The notes: generated by a model not told the origin, from the sequence alone. A stretch of 64,000 nucleotides of DNA from Rohdeia mirabilis (GCA_007750655.1 CP036290.1:3286001-3350000); one strand, 5' to 3'; positions 26,687-36,333 are shown, counted from the stretch's first letter. Made by a program: numbers and translations.

Positions 26687-26692
26687 ATGTTA
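26687..26692 (-). promoter_or_regulatory. Candidate -10 (TAACAT), 7 nt from the small lipoprotein ATG
   Basis: The minus strand reads GCCTAACATCGGGGCC then ATG. The 7-nt gap implies a leaderless transcript. Confidence 0.45.
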
Positions 26693-26712
26693 GGCCGCGA
26701 TACGGCGCGCGA

Positions 26713-26750
26713 TACGGTGTCGCACACCACTGCGGTGGTCGACCCGACAG
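26713..26750. repeat. Partial left arm of the inverted-repeat element
   Basis: A 38-bp copy of the element's left end (TACGGTGTCGCACACCAC onward), lying 7 bp before full copy 3. It may be a remnant of a nested or tandem insertion. Confidence 0.8.
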
Positions 26751-26757
26751 ACGGCGA

Positions 26758-26979
26758 TACGGTGTCGCACACCACTGCGGAGGTCGACCCGACAGAAGTA
26801 CCGGAGCAGAGTGACTCACCCGACGAACGGGGACCGGTCGGCGCGTGCAGGACACGCGACCAGAGCGGCCCGCAGGCCCGGGCCCGTCCCGCGTCCTGGT
26901 GGAGCCGCCAGCCCGGCCGAGCTCGGATTGCTGCGGCACTTCTGTCTGGTCGACCACCGCAGTGGTGTGCGACACCGTA
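26758..26979. repeat. Inverted-repeat element, copy 3 (222 bp)
   Basis: Same length and arms as copy 2, with the right arm at 26926-26979. The interior matches copy 2 closely (AGTGACTCACCC, GTCCTGGTGGAGCCGCCAGC). It occupies the gap between two divergent genes, with about 130 bp left before the 27112 start. Non-coding; frames reading through it are artefacts. Confidence 0.88.
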
Positions 26980-27111
26980 CGGGTGGGAGCCCGCCCCCCG
27001 TCGCGCCTCATTCCGGGACATTCCTCCGAGCTGATCGGCATCGGCGACGTTGACGGGCCGGACGAGGTCCAGACTGGGCCCGTCCACGCCTCGAACCGAC
27101 CACGCACGACC

Positions 27112-30100
27112 ATGCTCGATCAAGACTTCCGCGACCGACAGTTCCGCGCTCTCGCCCTCGCCCGCCCCGCCGCCAGCAGCAGCGCCCTCGCCGTGCCGCG
27201 CTCGCTCGCCGCCCCGCGCCTCGCCGCCGCCGTTCTCGCGGCCTGCGCCGCCGTCCTCCTGCTCGCCTCGAGCGCGCGCGCCCAGGGCCACGAGATCGGC
27301 TTCGTCGAGGACTTCGCGCTGGCGACCGACCGCGCGGCGATCCTCGGCCAGCTGATCCCCGGCACGGAGGACTTCTACTACTTCCACGCGCTCGAGGCCC
27401 AGCACATCGGCGACCTCGACGCGGTGCCCGCGCTGCTCGAGCAGTGGCGCGAACGGCACGGTCGCACCTGGCGCCACGACATGATCGAGCAGCGCCAAGC
27501 GCTCCTGCTCTTCGGCCGCGACCCGGGACGCACCTACCGCAGTCTGGTCGACGAGCTCGACCTCAGTTTCTCCCACCAGCCGCTCATCCCCGGCGAGCGG
27601 GATCCCCTGCCGACCGCGCTCGATGCCGACCTGGTGTCGCGCGCGGCCTTCGTTCGGCGCGCGCTCGAACAGCACCAGCGCGACACGGACGGCTTCCGCA
27701 CCCACGCGCTCGCCGACCTCGTCACCGGCCGCATCGAAGGCGTCGACCTGGACGACCGCCGCCTCGACAGCCTCCTGAACCGCCTCGATCGCACCGACCT
27801 TCCCGGCCTCCCGGCGTTGGTCGTGCGGCACCTCGACGAGAAGCGCGGTCGTCGCTTCGGAACGCTCGCCCTGCACGCGCAACTCACGCTTCCCCAGCTC
27901 GAGGAGTGTGCGCGACTGCGACCCGATCTGCTCACCAGCGCCGAGTTCGTGAACACGTGGCTGGCACGACTCGCCCCCGGCGTGCACGAGGACGTGGCGC
28001 GCGATCCCGCCGTCCGCGCCGCGCACCTCGAACGGCTCGACGCGTTCACGCGCCGCCTCGGCCCGGCGTTCAACTCGCTGCGCGCTCAGGTCCTCTTCCA
28101 CCGCCTGCGGTTCGACCTCTCCCAGGGTCGCGTCGACCGCGAACGCCTGCGCAGCTACCTGACCCTTCCGCACCGCTACAGCTTCGCGCCGCGCCCCCTG
28201 CGCGAACGCCGCGCCGGTGACGCCAACGCCGTCGCCCTCGGCCAGCAGTACGCGCACGGCCTGCCGCGCATCGCGAGCGACGAACCGCTCGTGCGCGCCT
28301 GCCTCGCGGCGCTGTTCGTGGACGCCGACTCGTTCTCGAGCTTCGAAGACCTGATCGACAGCGACTGGCTCGCGCGCTGGTTCGCCGAGGTCAAGATCAC
28401 GAACGCGACGGGCGACGAATCGGCCGCCGACCGCGAGCGCTGGTACTCGCTGCTCGACGATCCGACCTACTACGAACAGCTCGAGCGGCGCGTGGACCTC
28501 GAGTTCCCCGCCACCCAGAACACCTTCTTCGCGGCCGACGAGCCGGTCTCGATCGCGCTGGACGTCAAGAACGTCGAGACCCTGATCACCAAGGTCTTCC
28601 GGATCGACGCCGTCGACTGGTACGCGGACGAGGGCCGTGAGGTGGGCCCGGACATCGACCTGGACGGACTGGTCGCAGGGATCGAGCGCACCACGACCTT
28701 CGACGCGCCGGCCCTGCGCCGCGTGCGCCGCACCTTCGACTTCCCCGAGCTCGCCGGTCCCGGACTGTGGGTCGTCGAGTTCATCGGCAACGGCTCCGCC
28801 AGCCGCGTCGTCGTTCGCAAGGGCGACCTCGAGACCAGCGAACGCATCGGCGCGGCGGGTCACGTCTTCACCGTCTTCGACGAGACCGGACAGCGCCGCC
28901 CGGACGCGCAGATCCAGTTCGGCGGGCGCCGTTTCGCCGCGGACGAGCGCGGGAACGTGACGATCCCCTTCACGACCAGCCCGGGGAGCCGCCGCCTGGT
29001 GGTGATGGCCGGCGAGCGCACCGCGTTGGCCACGTTCTCGCACCGCGCCGAGGACTACGCCCTCGAGGCCGGCATCTTCGTCGAGCGCGAGGAGCTGCTC
29101 GAAGGACGCAACGCGAGCATCCTCGTGCGTCCCCGCCTGCGCCTCTCCCAGGGTGGACCGGCCGCCCTCGAACTGCTCGAGGACGCCGTGCTCGAGATCT
29201 CCGCCCGCGACGTGGACGGGACGCTGACCTCGACGAACGTGCGCGACGTCGAGTTCGACCTCGCGTCCGAGTTCGTGCACGAGATCGCCGTTCCCGAGCG
29301 CCTCGTCAGCCTGACCGTCGCCCTGAGCGGCACCGTGAAGAGCGCGACCGGCGGAGAGGACCAGCGGCTCACCGCCACCCCCGTCACCTTCGAACTGAAC
29401 GGGATCGAGTCGGCGAACCGCACCGCCGGCGGCCTGCTGTCACGCAGCGCGAGCGGCTTCCACCTCGACATGCTCGGCAAGAACGGAGAAGCGCGCCCCG
29501 CCCTCGTGGTCAACGTGCGCCTCGACCACGCCGACTTCACGGACACGTTCGAGGTCCAGCTCGAGACCGACGCGAACGGCCGCATCGATCTCGGCCAACT
29601 GGACGGGATCACGCGCATGACCGCCACGACCCCGACCGTCGGCACCCACCTCTGGACCCTCGACGAAGCGCGGCGCACCCTGCCGGCGACGGTGCACGGG
29701 GTGGCCGGCGAGACCCTGCGCGTCCCCCACCCCGGCGGCGCGACGACCCTGTGCCGCGAGGACGTGTCGTTGGTCGCCCTGCGCGCCGGCGTCCCGCTGC
29801 GCGATCGTTTCGAGGCGGTGAGCCTGCGTGCGCGCTACTTCGAGCTGAACGGCCTCGAGCCGGGCCAGTACCGCCTGCGCTTCACGCGCGAGAACTGGTC
29901 CATCGAAGTCCTCGTCGCGCCCGGCGTGCGCGACGACGGCTGGTCGCGCGGCGGCCCGCTCGCGCTCGAGCTGAGCCGCACGCTCCCGCTCCAACTGGTG
30001 GCTCTCGCGCCCGAGGGCGACGACATGGTCGTGCGCATCGGCGGCGCGACCCCGACGACGCGCGTGCACCTGTGGGCCACGCGCTACCTGCCCGCCTACG

Positions 30101-33100
30101 ACGGGTTCGACCACCTGTACCTCGCGCCCACCGACACCGTGGACGGTTTCGACGTGGGCGCGCCGCGGTCGGACTTCAACGCCGAGCGCGACATCGGCGA
30201 CGAGCTGCGTTACATCCTCGAACGCCGCCTCGCGCGCATCTTCCCCGGCAACATGCTGCGGCGTCCGGCGCTGCTGCTGAACCCGTGGGACATCGGCCTG
30301 TCGAGCGAGAACTTCAACGACGCCATCGGCCTCGGAGGCGGTGCCGGTGGTGCGAGCGGCAAACTCGGTGGTCGCCGCGGCGGTCGTGCCGCAGACCGTT
30401 CGCAGCAGCAGGACGAGTACTCGGCCTGGACGAACGTCGACTTCCTCCCGCGCGGCGCCGTGGTGCTCGCCAACCTCGTGCCCGACGCCGACGGAGTCGT
30501 GCGCGTGCCGCTCGCGAACCTCGGAAGCGGGCAACACGTCCACGCGGTGGTCTGCGACGGCAACGACACCATCAGCAGCTGGGTCGCGCTCGAACAGCTG
30601 CCGTTCGAGCCGCGCGACCTGCGGCTGGTCGACGGCCTCGACCCCGCGGCGGCCGTCGGTGAACGTCGCTCGATCGACGTGCTCGCGGCGGGCGAAGTGG
30701 CGACGATCGCGGACCGCTCGACGGCGCGACTGCAGAGCTACGGCTCGCTGGCGGAGGTCTTCGAACTGCTGCGCACCCAGTCCGGAGACGACGACCTCGC
30801 GACGTTCGAGTTCCTCGTGCGCTGGCCGAGCCTGACGCGCGAGGAGCAACTCGCGAAGTACTCCGAGCACGCCTGCCACGAGTTCAACTTCTTCGTCCAC
30901 GAGAAGGATCCCGCATTCTTCGACGAGATCGTGCGCCCGTACCTCGCGAACAAGCGCGACCGCACGTTCCTCGACCACTACCTGCTCGACGAGGACCTCG
31001 GCGAGTTCCTGGATCCGTGGGCGTTCGAACGCCTCAACGTGCTCGAGCGCATCCTCCTGACCCGGCGGATCACCGAGCGCACCGAAGCGGGTCGCCGGCA
31101 CGTGCGCGACCTGTTGGCCGCGCGCCCGAACGATCGGAGCCTCGTCGATCTGCACTTCCGCGGCGCACTCGCGGGTCGATCGCTCTCGGCGGACGACAAG
31201 CTGGCGCGCCCCCGCGGACCCGAAACGGCGAGCGCGAATGATCGCTGGGCGCAGGACGGCGGCGGAAGCTACCGGGGCGCCGGTGACACGGTCCCCCCGG
31301 GCCGCGGCATTCCCCCGTCCGCCCCTCCCGCCGAGGATCCGGCGGCGGCGCTGCGCGAGTTGAAGGACGAGCTCTCCGCCGGACTCGAACTCGAGGAACA
31401 GGAGCGCATGCTCGAGGGCCTCGGCTACATCGGTACGGACGCCGACACGCGCGCGAACTCGGACGGGTTCTTCCGCCCGCTCGACGCCACGCGCACCTTC
31501 GCCGAGCACAACTACTACCAGCGCCTGATCGCCGAGCACACGGCCGACCTGGTCGGCATCAACCGCTTCTGGGCGGACTTCGCGGTGCACGTGGAAGGCA
31601 CGCCGTTCGTCTCGCCGCACGTCGTCGAGGTAGCGAGCCACGTCAACGAGATCCTGCTCGCCCTGGCGCTGCTCGACCTGCCGTTCGACGCCGCGGAGCA
31701 CGCGATCGTCACGAGCGCAGGGTCCCTGACGCTGACGGCCGCCTCGCCGCTGCTCCTGGTCCGCCAGGAGCTCGCGAGCCTGCCGCGCGCCACCGATCCG
31801 GCGCCGATCCTCGTCAGCCAGAACGCCTACCGACTCGACGAGCCGATGCGCTGGGTCGACGGTGTGGCCCGCGACGCCTTCGTCACGGACGAGTTCCTGA
31901 CCGGCGTCTCCTACGGCTGTCGCGTGGTGGTCACCAACCCGACCTCGTCGCCGCGCGAACTGGAGATCCTCCTGCAGATCCCACGCGGCGCCATGCCGGT
32001 CCAGGGCGGATTCGTCACGCGCGGCGTGCCGATCGCGCTGGCCCCCTACTCGACGACGACCTACGAGTACGCGTTCTACTTCCCGACGACGGGCGAGTTC
32101 GTGCAGTACCCGGTCAACGTCAGCGAGGACGAAGCGGTGATCGCGAGCGCCGACGCGCGGACCTTCACCGTGCGCGCCGAGCCGACCGTCGTCGACACCA
32201 CGTCGTGGGAGTACGTGTCCCAGCGCGGCACGCTCGAGGACGTCCTCGCGTTCCTGTCGACCGCGAACCTCGAACGGATCGACCTGTCGCGCGTGGCTTG
32301 GCGCATGCGCGACCGCACGAGCTACGACGCGCTGATCGACGCCCTGCGCGAGCAGCTCGCGTTCGACGGCACGCTGTGGTCCTACGGCCTCTACCACAAG
32401 GAGGATCGCACGGCGTCCCAGTACCTGGCCCAGCGCCCCGACTACCTCCGACGCCTCGGTCTCTACCTGGACTCGCCGCTGGTGCAGCTCGATCCGGTCG
32501 AGCGCCGCACCTACCAGCACCTCGAGTTCGATCCCCTCGTTAACGCGCGCGCGCACCAATTCGGTGAACGGCGCAAGATCCTCAACGACGACGTCGCGCG
32601 GCAGTACTTCGCGCTGCTCGACCGCCTCTCGCAGAAGCCCGCGCTCGACGCGGACGACCGACTCGAGGTCGTGCACTACCTGATCCTCCAGGATCGGGTC
32701 GCGGACGCTCTGACGCTGTTCGGAGCGATCGATCGGAACCAGATCGATGCGACCCTGCAGTACGACTACATGGCGGCCTATCTGGACTTCTTCGACCAGG
32801 ACCTCGAGGTGGCCCGCGAGATCGCCGAGCGCTACCGCGACCACCCGGTCGCGCGCTGGCGCGAACGCTTCGCGCAGGTGCTCGCGCAGGTCGTCGAGGT
32901 CGAGAGCGGCGCCTGGCGTACGGATCTCGTCGACGGCGACCGCGATCAGCGACAGACCGCCCTCGCGGACCGCGAACCCGCGCTCGACCTCGCCGTCGAA
33001 GGTCGCACGGTGCGTCTCACCCACCAGAACCTCGAGGAGGTGACGGTCGGTTACTACCCGATGGACGTCGAGGTGCTGTTCTCGTCGAGTCCGTTCGTGC

Positions 33101-33549
33101 AGGGCGGCGCGGGCGGGTTCAGCTACGTGCAGCCGCTGCGCAGCGACGTGCTCGCCCTCGCGGCGGACGGCGCGACGACGAACTTCGAACTGCCCGCCGA
33201 GTTCCGCAACTCGAACGTCCTGATCGAGGTGCGCGCCGGTGCAGTGGTGCGACGCGAGACCGTCCTCGCCGGTTCGCTGCAGGTCCAGTGGATGGACAAC
33301 TTCGGCCAACTGCGCGTCTCGAGCTCGGAGACCGGCGAAGCCCTGTCCAAGGTCTACGTGAAGGTCTTCGCGAAGGAGGCTGACGGCAGCGAGCGCTTCC
33401 ACAAGGACGGCTACACCGACCTGCGCGGGCGCTTCGACTACACCTCGGTCTCGGGCGACAACGCGAGCGGGGCGGTGCGCTTCGCGGTGCTCGTGCTCTC
33501 CGACGAGCACGGCGCCGTGGTGCGCGAGCTCGATCCGCCGACGCGCTGA
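27112..33549 (+). CDS. Giant secreted protein (2145 aa) with multiple beta-sandwich-like regions, function unknown
   Basis: A long signal region ends near residue 57 (LLLASSARAQG). Residues ~60-480 look helical and repeat-like. The middle has extracellular-domain-like strands (VFDETGQRRPDAQIQFGGRR, then RRLVVMAGERTALATF), reminiscent of alpha-2-macroglobulin MG domains, but no CxEQ thioester is present. A Gly-rich linker (IGLGGGAGGASGKLGG) lies near residue 1080. The C-terminus (SKVYVKVFAKEADG, KDGYTDLRGRFDYTS) resembles a carboxypeptidase-regulatory-like fold. ATG 27112 opens the signal sequence; upstream frame is repeat element 3. No enzyme motif found. It may be a cell-surface or envelope-spanning structural protein. 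Confidence 0.85.
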   Translation: MLDQDFRDRQFRALALARPAASSSALAVPRSLAAPRLAAAVLAACAAVLLLASSARAQGHEIGFVEDFALATDRAAILGQLIPGTEDFYYFHALEAQHIGDLDAVPALLEQWRERHGRTWRHDMIEQRQALLLFGRDPGRTYRSLVDELDLSFSHQPLIPGERDPLPTALDADLVSRAAFVRRALEQHQRDTDGFRTHALADLVTGRIEGVDLDDRRLDSLLNRLDRTDLPGLPALVVRHLDEKRGRRFGTLALHAQLTLPQLEECARLRPDLLTSAEFVNTWLARLAPGVHEDVARDPAVRAAHLERLDAFTRRLGPAFNSLRAQVLFHRLRFDLSQGRVDRERLRSYLTLPHRYSFAPRPLRERRAGDANAVALGQQYAHGLPRIASDEPLVRACLAALFVDADSFSSFEDLIDSDWLARWFAEVKITNATGDESAADRERWYSLLDDPTYYEQLERRVDLEFPATQNTFFAADEPVSIALDVKNVETLITKVFRIDAVDWYADEGREVGPDIDLDGLVAGIERTTTFDAPALRRVRRTFDFPELAGPGLWVVEFIGNGSASRVVVRKGDLETSERIGAAGHVFTVFDETGQRRPDAQIQFGGRRFAADERGNVTIPFTTSPGSRRLVVMAGERTALATFSHRAEDYALEAGIFVEREELLEGRNASILVRPRLRLSQGGPAALELLEDAVLEISARDVDGTLTSTNVRDVEFDLASEFVHEIAVPERLVSLTVALSGTVKSATGGEDQRLTATPVTFELNGIESANRTAGGLLSRSASGFHLDMLGKNGEARPALVVNVRLDHADFTDTFEVQLETDANGRIDLGQLDGITRMTATTPTVGTHLWTLDEARRTLPATVHGVAGETLRVPHPGGATTLCREDVSLVALRAGVPLRDRFEAVSLRARYFELNGLEPGQYRLRFTRENWSIEVLVAPGVRDDGWSRGGPLALELSRTLPLQLVALAPEGDDMVVRIGGATPTTRVHLWATRYLPAYDGFDHLYLAPTDTVDGFDVGAPRSDFNAERDIGDELRYILERRLARIFPGNMLRRPALLLNPWDIGLSSENFNDAIGLGGGAGGASGKLGGRRGGRAADRSQQQDEYSAWTNVDFLPRGAVVLANLVPDADGVVRVPLANLGSGQHVHAVVCDGNDTISSWVALEQLPFEPRDLRLVDGLDPAAAVGERRSIDVLAAGEVATIADRSTARLQSYGSLAEVFELLRTQSGDDDLATFEFLVRWPSLTREEQLAKYSEHACHEFNFFVHEKDPAFFDEIVRPYLANKRDRTFLDHYLLDEDLGEFLDPWAFERLNVLERILLTRRITERTEAGRRHVRDLLAARPNDRSLVDLHFRGALAGRSLSADDKLARPRGPETASANDRWAQDGGGSYRGAGDTVPPGRGIPPSAPPAEDPAAALRELKDELSAGLELEEQERMLEGLGYIGTDADTRANSDGFFRPLDATRTFAEHNYYQRLIAEHTADLVGINRFWADFAVHVEGTPFVSPHVVEVASHVNEILLALALLDLPFDAAEHAIVTSAGSLTLTAASPLLLVRQELASLPRATDPAPILVSQNAYRLDEPMRWVDGVARDAFVTDEFLTGVSYGCRVVVTNPTSSPRELEILLQIPRGAMPVQGGFVTRGVPIALAPYSTTTYEYAFYFPTTGEFVQYPVNVSEDEAVIASADARTFTVRAEPTVVDTTSWEYVSQRGTLEDVLAFLSTANLERIDLSRVAWRMRDRTSYDALIDALREQLAFDGTLWSYGLYHKEDRTASQYLAQRPDYLRRLGLYLDSPLVQLDPVERRTYQHLEFDPLVNARAHQFGERRKILNDDVARQYFALLDRLSQKPALDADDRLEVVHYLILQDRVADALTLFGAIDRNQIDATLQYDYMAAYLDFFDQDLEVAREIAERYRDHPVARWRERFAQVLAQVVEVESGAWRTDLVDGDRDQRQTALADREPALDLAVEGRTVRLTHQNLEEVTVGYYPMDVEVLFSSSPFVQGGAGGFSYVQPLRSDVLALAADGATTNFELPAEFRNSNVLIEVRAGAVVRRETVLAGSLQVQWMDNFGQLRVSSSETGEALSKVYVKVFAKEADGSERFHKDGYTDLRGRFDYTSVSGDNASGAVRFAVLVLSDEHGAVVRELDPPTR

Positions 33550-33578
33550 GTCGTCGGCACGCGAAGTTCGAAGAACGA

Positions 33579-33614
33579 GCGGCGCGCTCGGAACGTCGGT
33601 TCCGAGCGCGCCGC
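33579..33614. terminator. Bidirectional hairpin terminator between convergent genes
   Basis: A perfect 16-bp stem (left arm GCGGCGCGCTCGGAAC) with GTCG loop lies between the stops at 33549 and 33633. There is no T-tract on either side. It is the strongest stem in the window and sits exactly where both transcripts should end. Confidence 0.75.
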
Positions 33615-33632
33615 CCACGTCTCACGCCAGGC

Positions 33633-35963
33633 CTAGAACAGGTCCCAGTCGCCGAACTGGTTGCCGAACGTCAGGAAGACCGCGAACTCGCCCGGGCTCG
33701 TCAGGCCGACGCCGGCGAACGCGGGGCCGACGACCGAGTCGAGCGCCAGGAACAACGACCCCGACGGCCGCAGGTCCTTCAGCTCGATCTGGTCGCGACG
33801 GTTCCAGACGTTGCCGATCTCGAGCGAGCCGCCCACGTACCACTCGAGCGTGCGCGGCTCGAGCTGCGGCTGGGCGAACGCGCGCCAGAACGCGACGCGA
33901 CCCAGGGCCGCGTGGGCTCCGCTGATCGAGTCGCGTCCGAGTCCCGACAGGCGCAGGAAACCGCCCAGGTCGAACGTGTTGGCCAGTGCTCCCTGTTGGT
34001 CGAGCGCCGTGGCGTACTCGATGCCGGCGAGCAGCGTCGTGCGCCCGCGGCTCTGGGCGTGGTCGAGCTGCATCTGGATGAACTGCTCGTCGTCGCCCGA
34101 CAACAGCCCCACCGGCGCACGGTAGACGACGCGCCCGATCCAGCCCTTGCTGGGCAGCGCGAGCGAGTCCATGGTGTCCACCTGGAGCTCGCCGCGCAGG
34201 AAACCCTGGGAGACGCTGGTCGTGTCGAACATGCTGGGATCGCCGATCGCGAGGTCGAAGTCGGCCGCCTCCTTGACCAGACCCACGCGCAGCTCGCCCC
34301 ACTCCCCGAGCACGCGTCCGACGTCCAGTCGCAGACCGATCGCGCGTCCGTCGAAGGCCGCCAGCACCCGTTCATCCTCCGTCAGGTTGACGCGCTTCAG
34401 TTCGATCTCCGCACCCGGTGCGATGAACCACCGCGCCTCGTCGTCGATCGGCTGGTAGTACTCGGAGAACAGGAGGACGCTGCTGCCGACCTCGATCCGG
34501 TTGCGCCACTCGGCGCCGTGACCGTCGAGGGGCCGGATCGCGAAGGCGCCGCCCACCACGAACGTGGCGTCCTTGCCGAAGACACCTTCGAACGCCGCTC
34601 CGGCGCGCGGGTTCCACTGGGCGTCGCTCGCCGGCAGACCCTCGAGGAGGATGTCCGCGGTCCCGTCCTCGCGCTGCTCCCAGGACAGGTCGATGCGGTC
34701 GTGGTAGTCGAGGCCGTACAGACCGAGCAGGTCCTTCGAGAGCTGTTCGCGATCGAGCGGTTGGCCCGGTTCGCTGCGCACGCGCGCACGCAGCACCGCA
34801 TCGTCGAGACCCGTGTGGTCCTCGAACCGGACCGAGCCCAGCACGGGCAGGACGGGACGCCGTGCGTGCCGCTCCTCCACGTGGCGCTGCCAGGCCTCTT
34901 CGTCGAGCGCGAGCGGAGCCAACCTGTGGCGCACGGCCATCACGGCCTGGCGACCCGCGTCGATCGCGTCGGCCGCGGTCCGCAGGTCGTCCTCGTCGAC
35001 GCCCTCGAGTCGCGGCACGAGGTGGATGTCCTGGGGGCGCAGCGCCGCGATCGAACGACGGCGGTTCGACTCGCCCGCGAGCAGTCCCGCTTGGGTGGCG
35101 GCGGTCACGAACGAGTCGAGGCGCTCGGCGCGGCCCAGGTCGAGCGCGCAGTCGATGACGATCAGGGTCTCGCAACCGGCATCGAGCCCGAGGCGCACGG
35201 GAACGGGATCGACGAGCGCGCCGCTCGCGAACTGCTGCTCGCCGATCTGCACGGCCGGGAACCAGCCCGGGGTCGCGAGGCTCGCCACGATCGCCGCCGA
35301 CACGTCGCCCGACGAGAACACGACGCGGTCGCCCTCGAGCATGTCGGCGGCCACCGTGCGGAACGGGATCGGGAAGTCGTCGAAGTTCTCGGTGCCGGCC
35401 AACTCGACGGTGGCGCTCGAGAGCAGCCATGACAGCCAGCGCGTGCGACTGACGCCGTCCGCGAGGCCGAACCCGTCGGGTCCGAACGCGATCGGCAGAT
35501 CGACCAGGAAGTCGCGGTCCACGGTGCGCTGCCGCCAACTCATCGACCGCCGCAGAACCTTGCCCGACAGCGCGTCGACCCAGGGCGGGCTGTAGACGAG
35601 CGCGTGGACCTCGACCGCCGGGAGGCCCGCCGCGTACAGACCGCCGATCAGGGCGCCCATCTCGCTGCCGGCCACGAAGTCGACCGGGACCCGCAGTTCC
35701 TCGAGGGCTTCGAGCGCCCCCACCTGGGCGAGCGAGTGCGCGCCGCCCGAACTGAGCACGAGGCCGACCCGCGGTCGCGCCGGAGCCACGACGGCGCTGG
35801 CTGCCTCACTTCTCGTCGTTTCCTCTGCGGCCGTCTGGCCCTCGGAGGCACCGTCCTGGCCCGAGGCCCCACCCACCCACGGCCCGATCAGGGCGACGAG
35901 GCAGAGGGTGAACCGGGAGATGGGGTGCGAAGCATGGTTCCGGGAGCGTCTCGGGGCGGGCAT
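33633..35963 (-). CDS. Patatin-like/outer-membrane beta-barrel protein (PlpD-like) lacking the catalytic dyad
   Basis: 776 residues: signal peptide (~1-36), patatin-like domain (~65-330), a POTRA-like segment (VRSEPGQPLDREQLSKDLLG) and a C-terminal BamA/Omp85-type barrel ending in FGNQFGDWDLF with a terminal aromatic. This is the layout of type Vd autotransporters. The oxyanion loop is kept (VGLVLSSGGAHSLAQVG). However, the nucleophile motif normally GxSxG reads GSEMG, putting Glu101 where the Ser should be, and the usual DGG reads SGA (Ser247 for Asp). It therefore looks catalytically dead. ATG 35963 opens the signal peptide and lies 7 nt after TACCCT. Confidence 0.85.
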   Translation of the reverse strand: MPAPRRSRNHASHPISRFTLCLVALIGPWVGGASGQDGASEGQTAAEETTRSEAASAVVAPARPRVGLVLSSGGAHSLAQVGALEALEELRVPVDFVAGSEMGALIGGLYAAGLPAVEVHALVYSPPWVDALSGKVLRRSMSWRQRTVDRDFLVDLPIAFGPDGFGLADGVSRTRWLSWLLSSATVELAGTENFDDFPIPFRTVAADMLEGDRVVFSSGDVSAAIVASLATPGWFPAVQIGEQQFASGALVDPVPVRLGLDAGCETLIVIDCALDLGRAERLDSFVTAATQAGLLAGESNRRRSIAALRPQDIHLVPRLEGVDEDDLRTAADAIDAGRQAVMAVRHRLAPLALDEEAWQRHVEERHARRPVLPVLGSVRFEDHTGLDDAVLRARVRSEPGQPLDREQLSKDLLGLYGLDYHDRIDLSWEQREDGTADILLEGLPASDAQWNPRAGAAFEGVFGKDATFVVGGAFAIRPLDGHGAEWRNRIEVGSSVLLFSEYYQPIDDEARWFIAPGAEIELKRVNLTEDERVLAAFDGRAIGLRLDVGRVLGEWGELRVGLVKEAADFDLAIGDPSMFDTTSVSQGFLRGELQVDTMDSLALPSKGWIGRVVYRAPVGLLSGDDEQFIQMQLDHAQSRGRTTLLAGIEYATALDQQGALANTFDLGGFLRLSGLGRDSISGAHAALGRVAFWRAFAQPQLEPRTLEWYVGGSLEIGNVWNRRDQIELKDLRPSGSLFLALDSVVGPAFAGVGLTSPGEFAVFLTFGNQFGDWDLF

Positions 35964-35970
35964 GGGCGGG

Positions 35971-35976
35971 AGGGTA
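35971..35976 (-). promoter_or_regulatory. Candidate -10 (TACCCT), 7 nt from the patatin-like ATG
   Basis: The minus strand reads CCGCTACCCTCCCGCCC then ATG. Same 7-nt arrangement as at 25854 and 26687. Confidence 0.45.
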
Positions 35977-36307
35977 GCGGAGAGACGGACCGCGGCCCGG
36001 CGAAACCGCGCGTCCACCGACGGCGAACTCCAAGGGACCCCTGGGGTCCTCGCCGCGATGCACGCTCATTCCACCTATCCGACGGGACGCTCTGTCGCCG
36101 ACCCAGGCGGCGCCCGTGGCTTGGTCGAGGCGGCGACCCGGCTCGCGGCGACCTGCCGCCGTGGACGGCGTTCGCTCTCGATCCAGCTCGCGCGTCGGGC
36201 CTCGACGCCGGGCCGCTCGACCTCCGACCGCGACCAGGATCGAACCATGGCTGCACCCGGAACGACCGGTGCGAGGAGCGAGGCTGGGGCCGCGGGGCTC
36301 GGGAGCC

Positions 36308-36313
36308 TATTCT
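36308..36313 (+). promoter_or_regulatory. Candidate -10 (TATTCT) for the sigma factor gene
   Basis: Reads GCCTATTCTCCTG, 20 nt before the ATG at 36334. Best TATAAT-like match in this gap. Confidence 0.4.
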
Positions 36314-36333
36314 CCTGTGCCCCGCGACCCGCC

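Larger units (their letters stand above)
35964..36333. other. 370-bp divergent intergenic region
   Basis: It separates the patatin-like gene from the ECF sigma gene. It holds one candidate -10 on each strand and a dyad GACCCC-T-GGGGTC at 36036-36048 that could be an operator. No coding frame is convincing. Confidence 0.45.

Noticed and set aside
26374-29280. 968-codon minus-strand frame ending in the small lipoprotein
   Set aside because: It reads through element 3 and the antisense of the giant gene. Only the last ~101 codons form a lipoprotein with its own promoter candidate.
29440-33618. 1392-codon minus-strand frame opposite the giant protein
   Set aside because: A typical antisense shadow in high-GC DNA, with biased composition and no motifs. 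The plus strand has a signal peptide and domain-like sequence.
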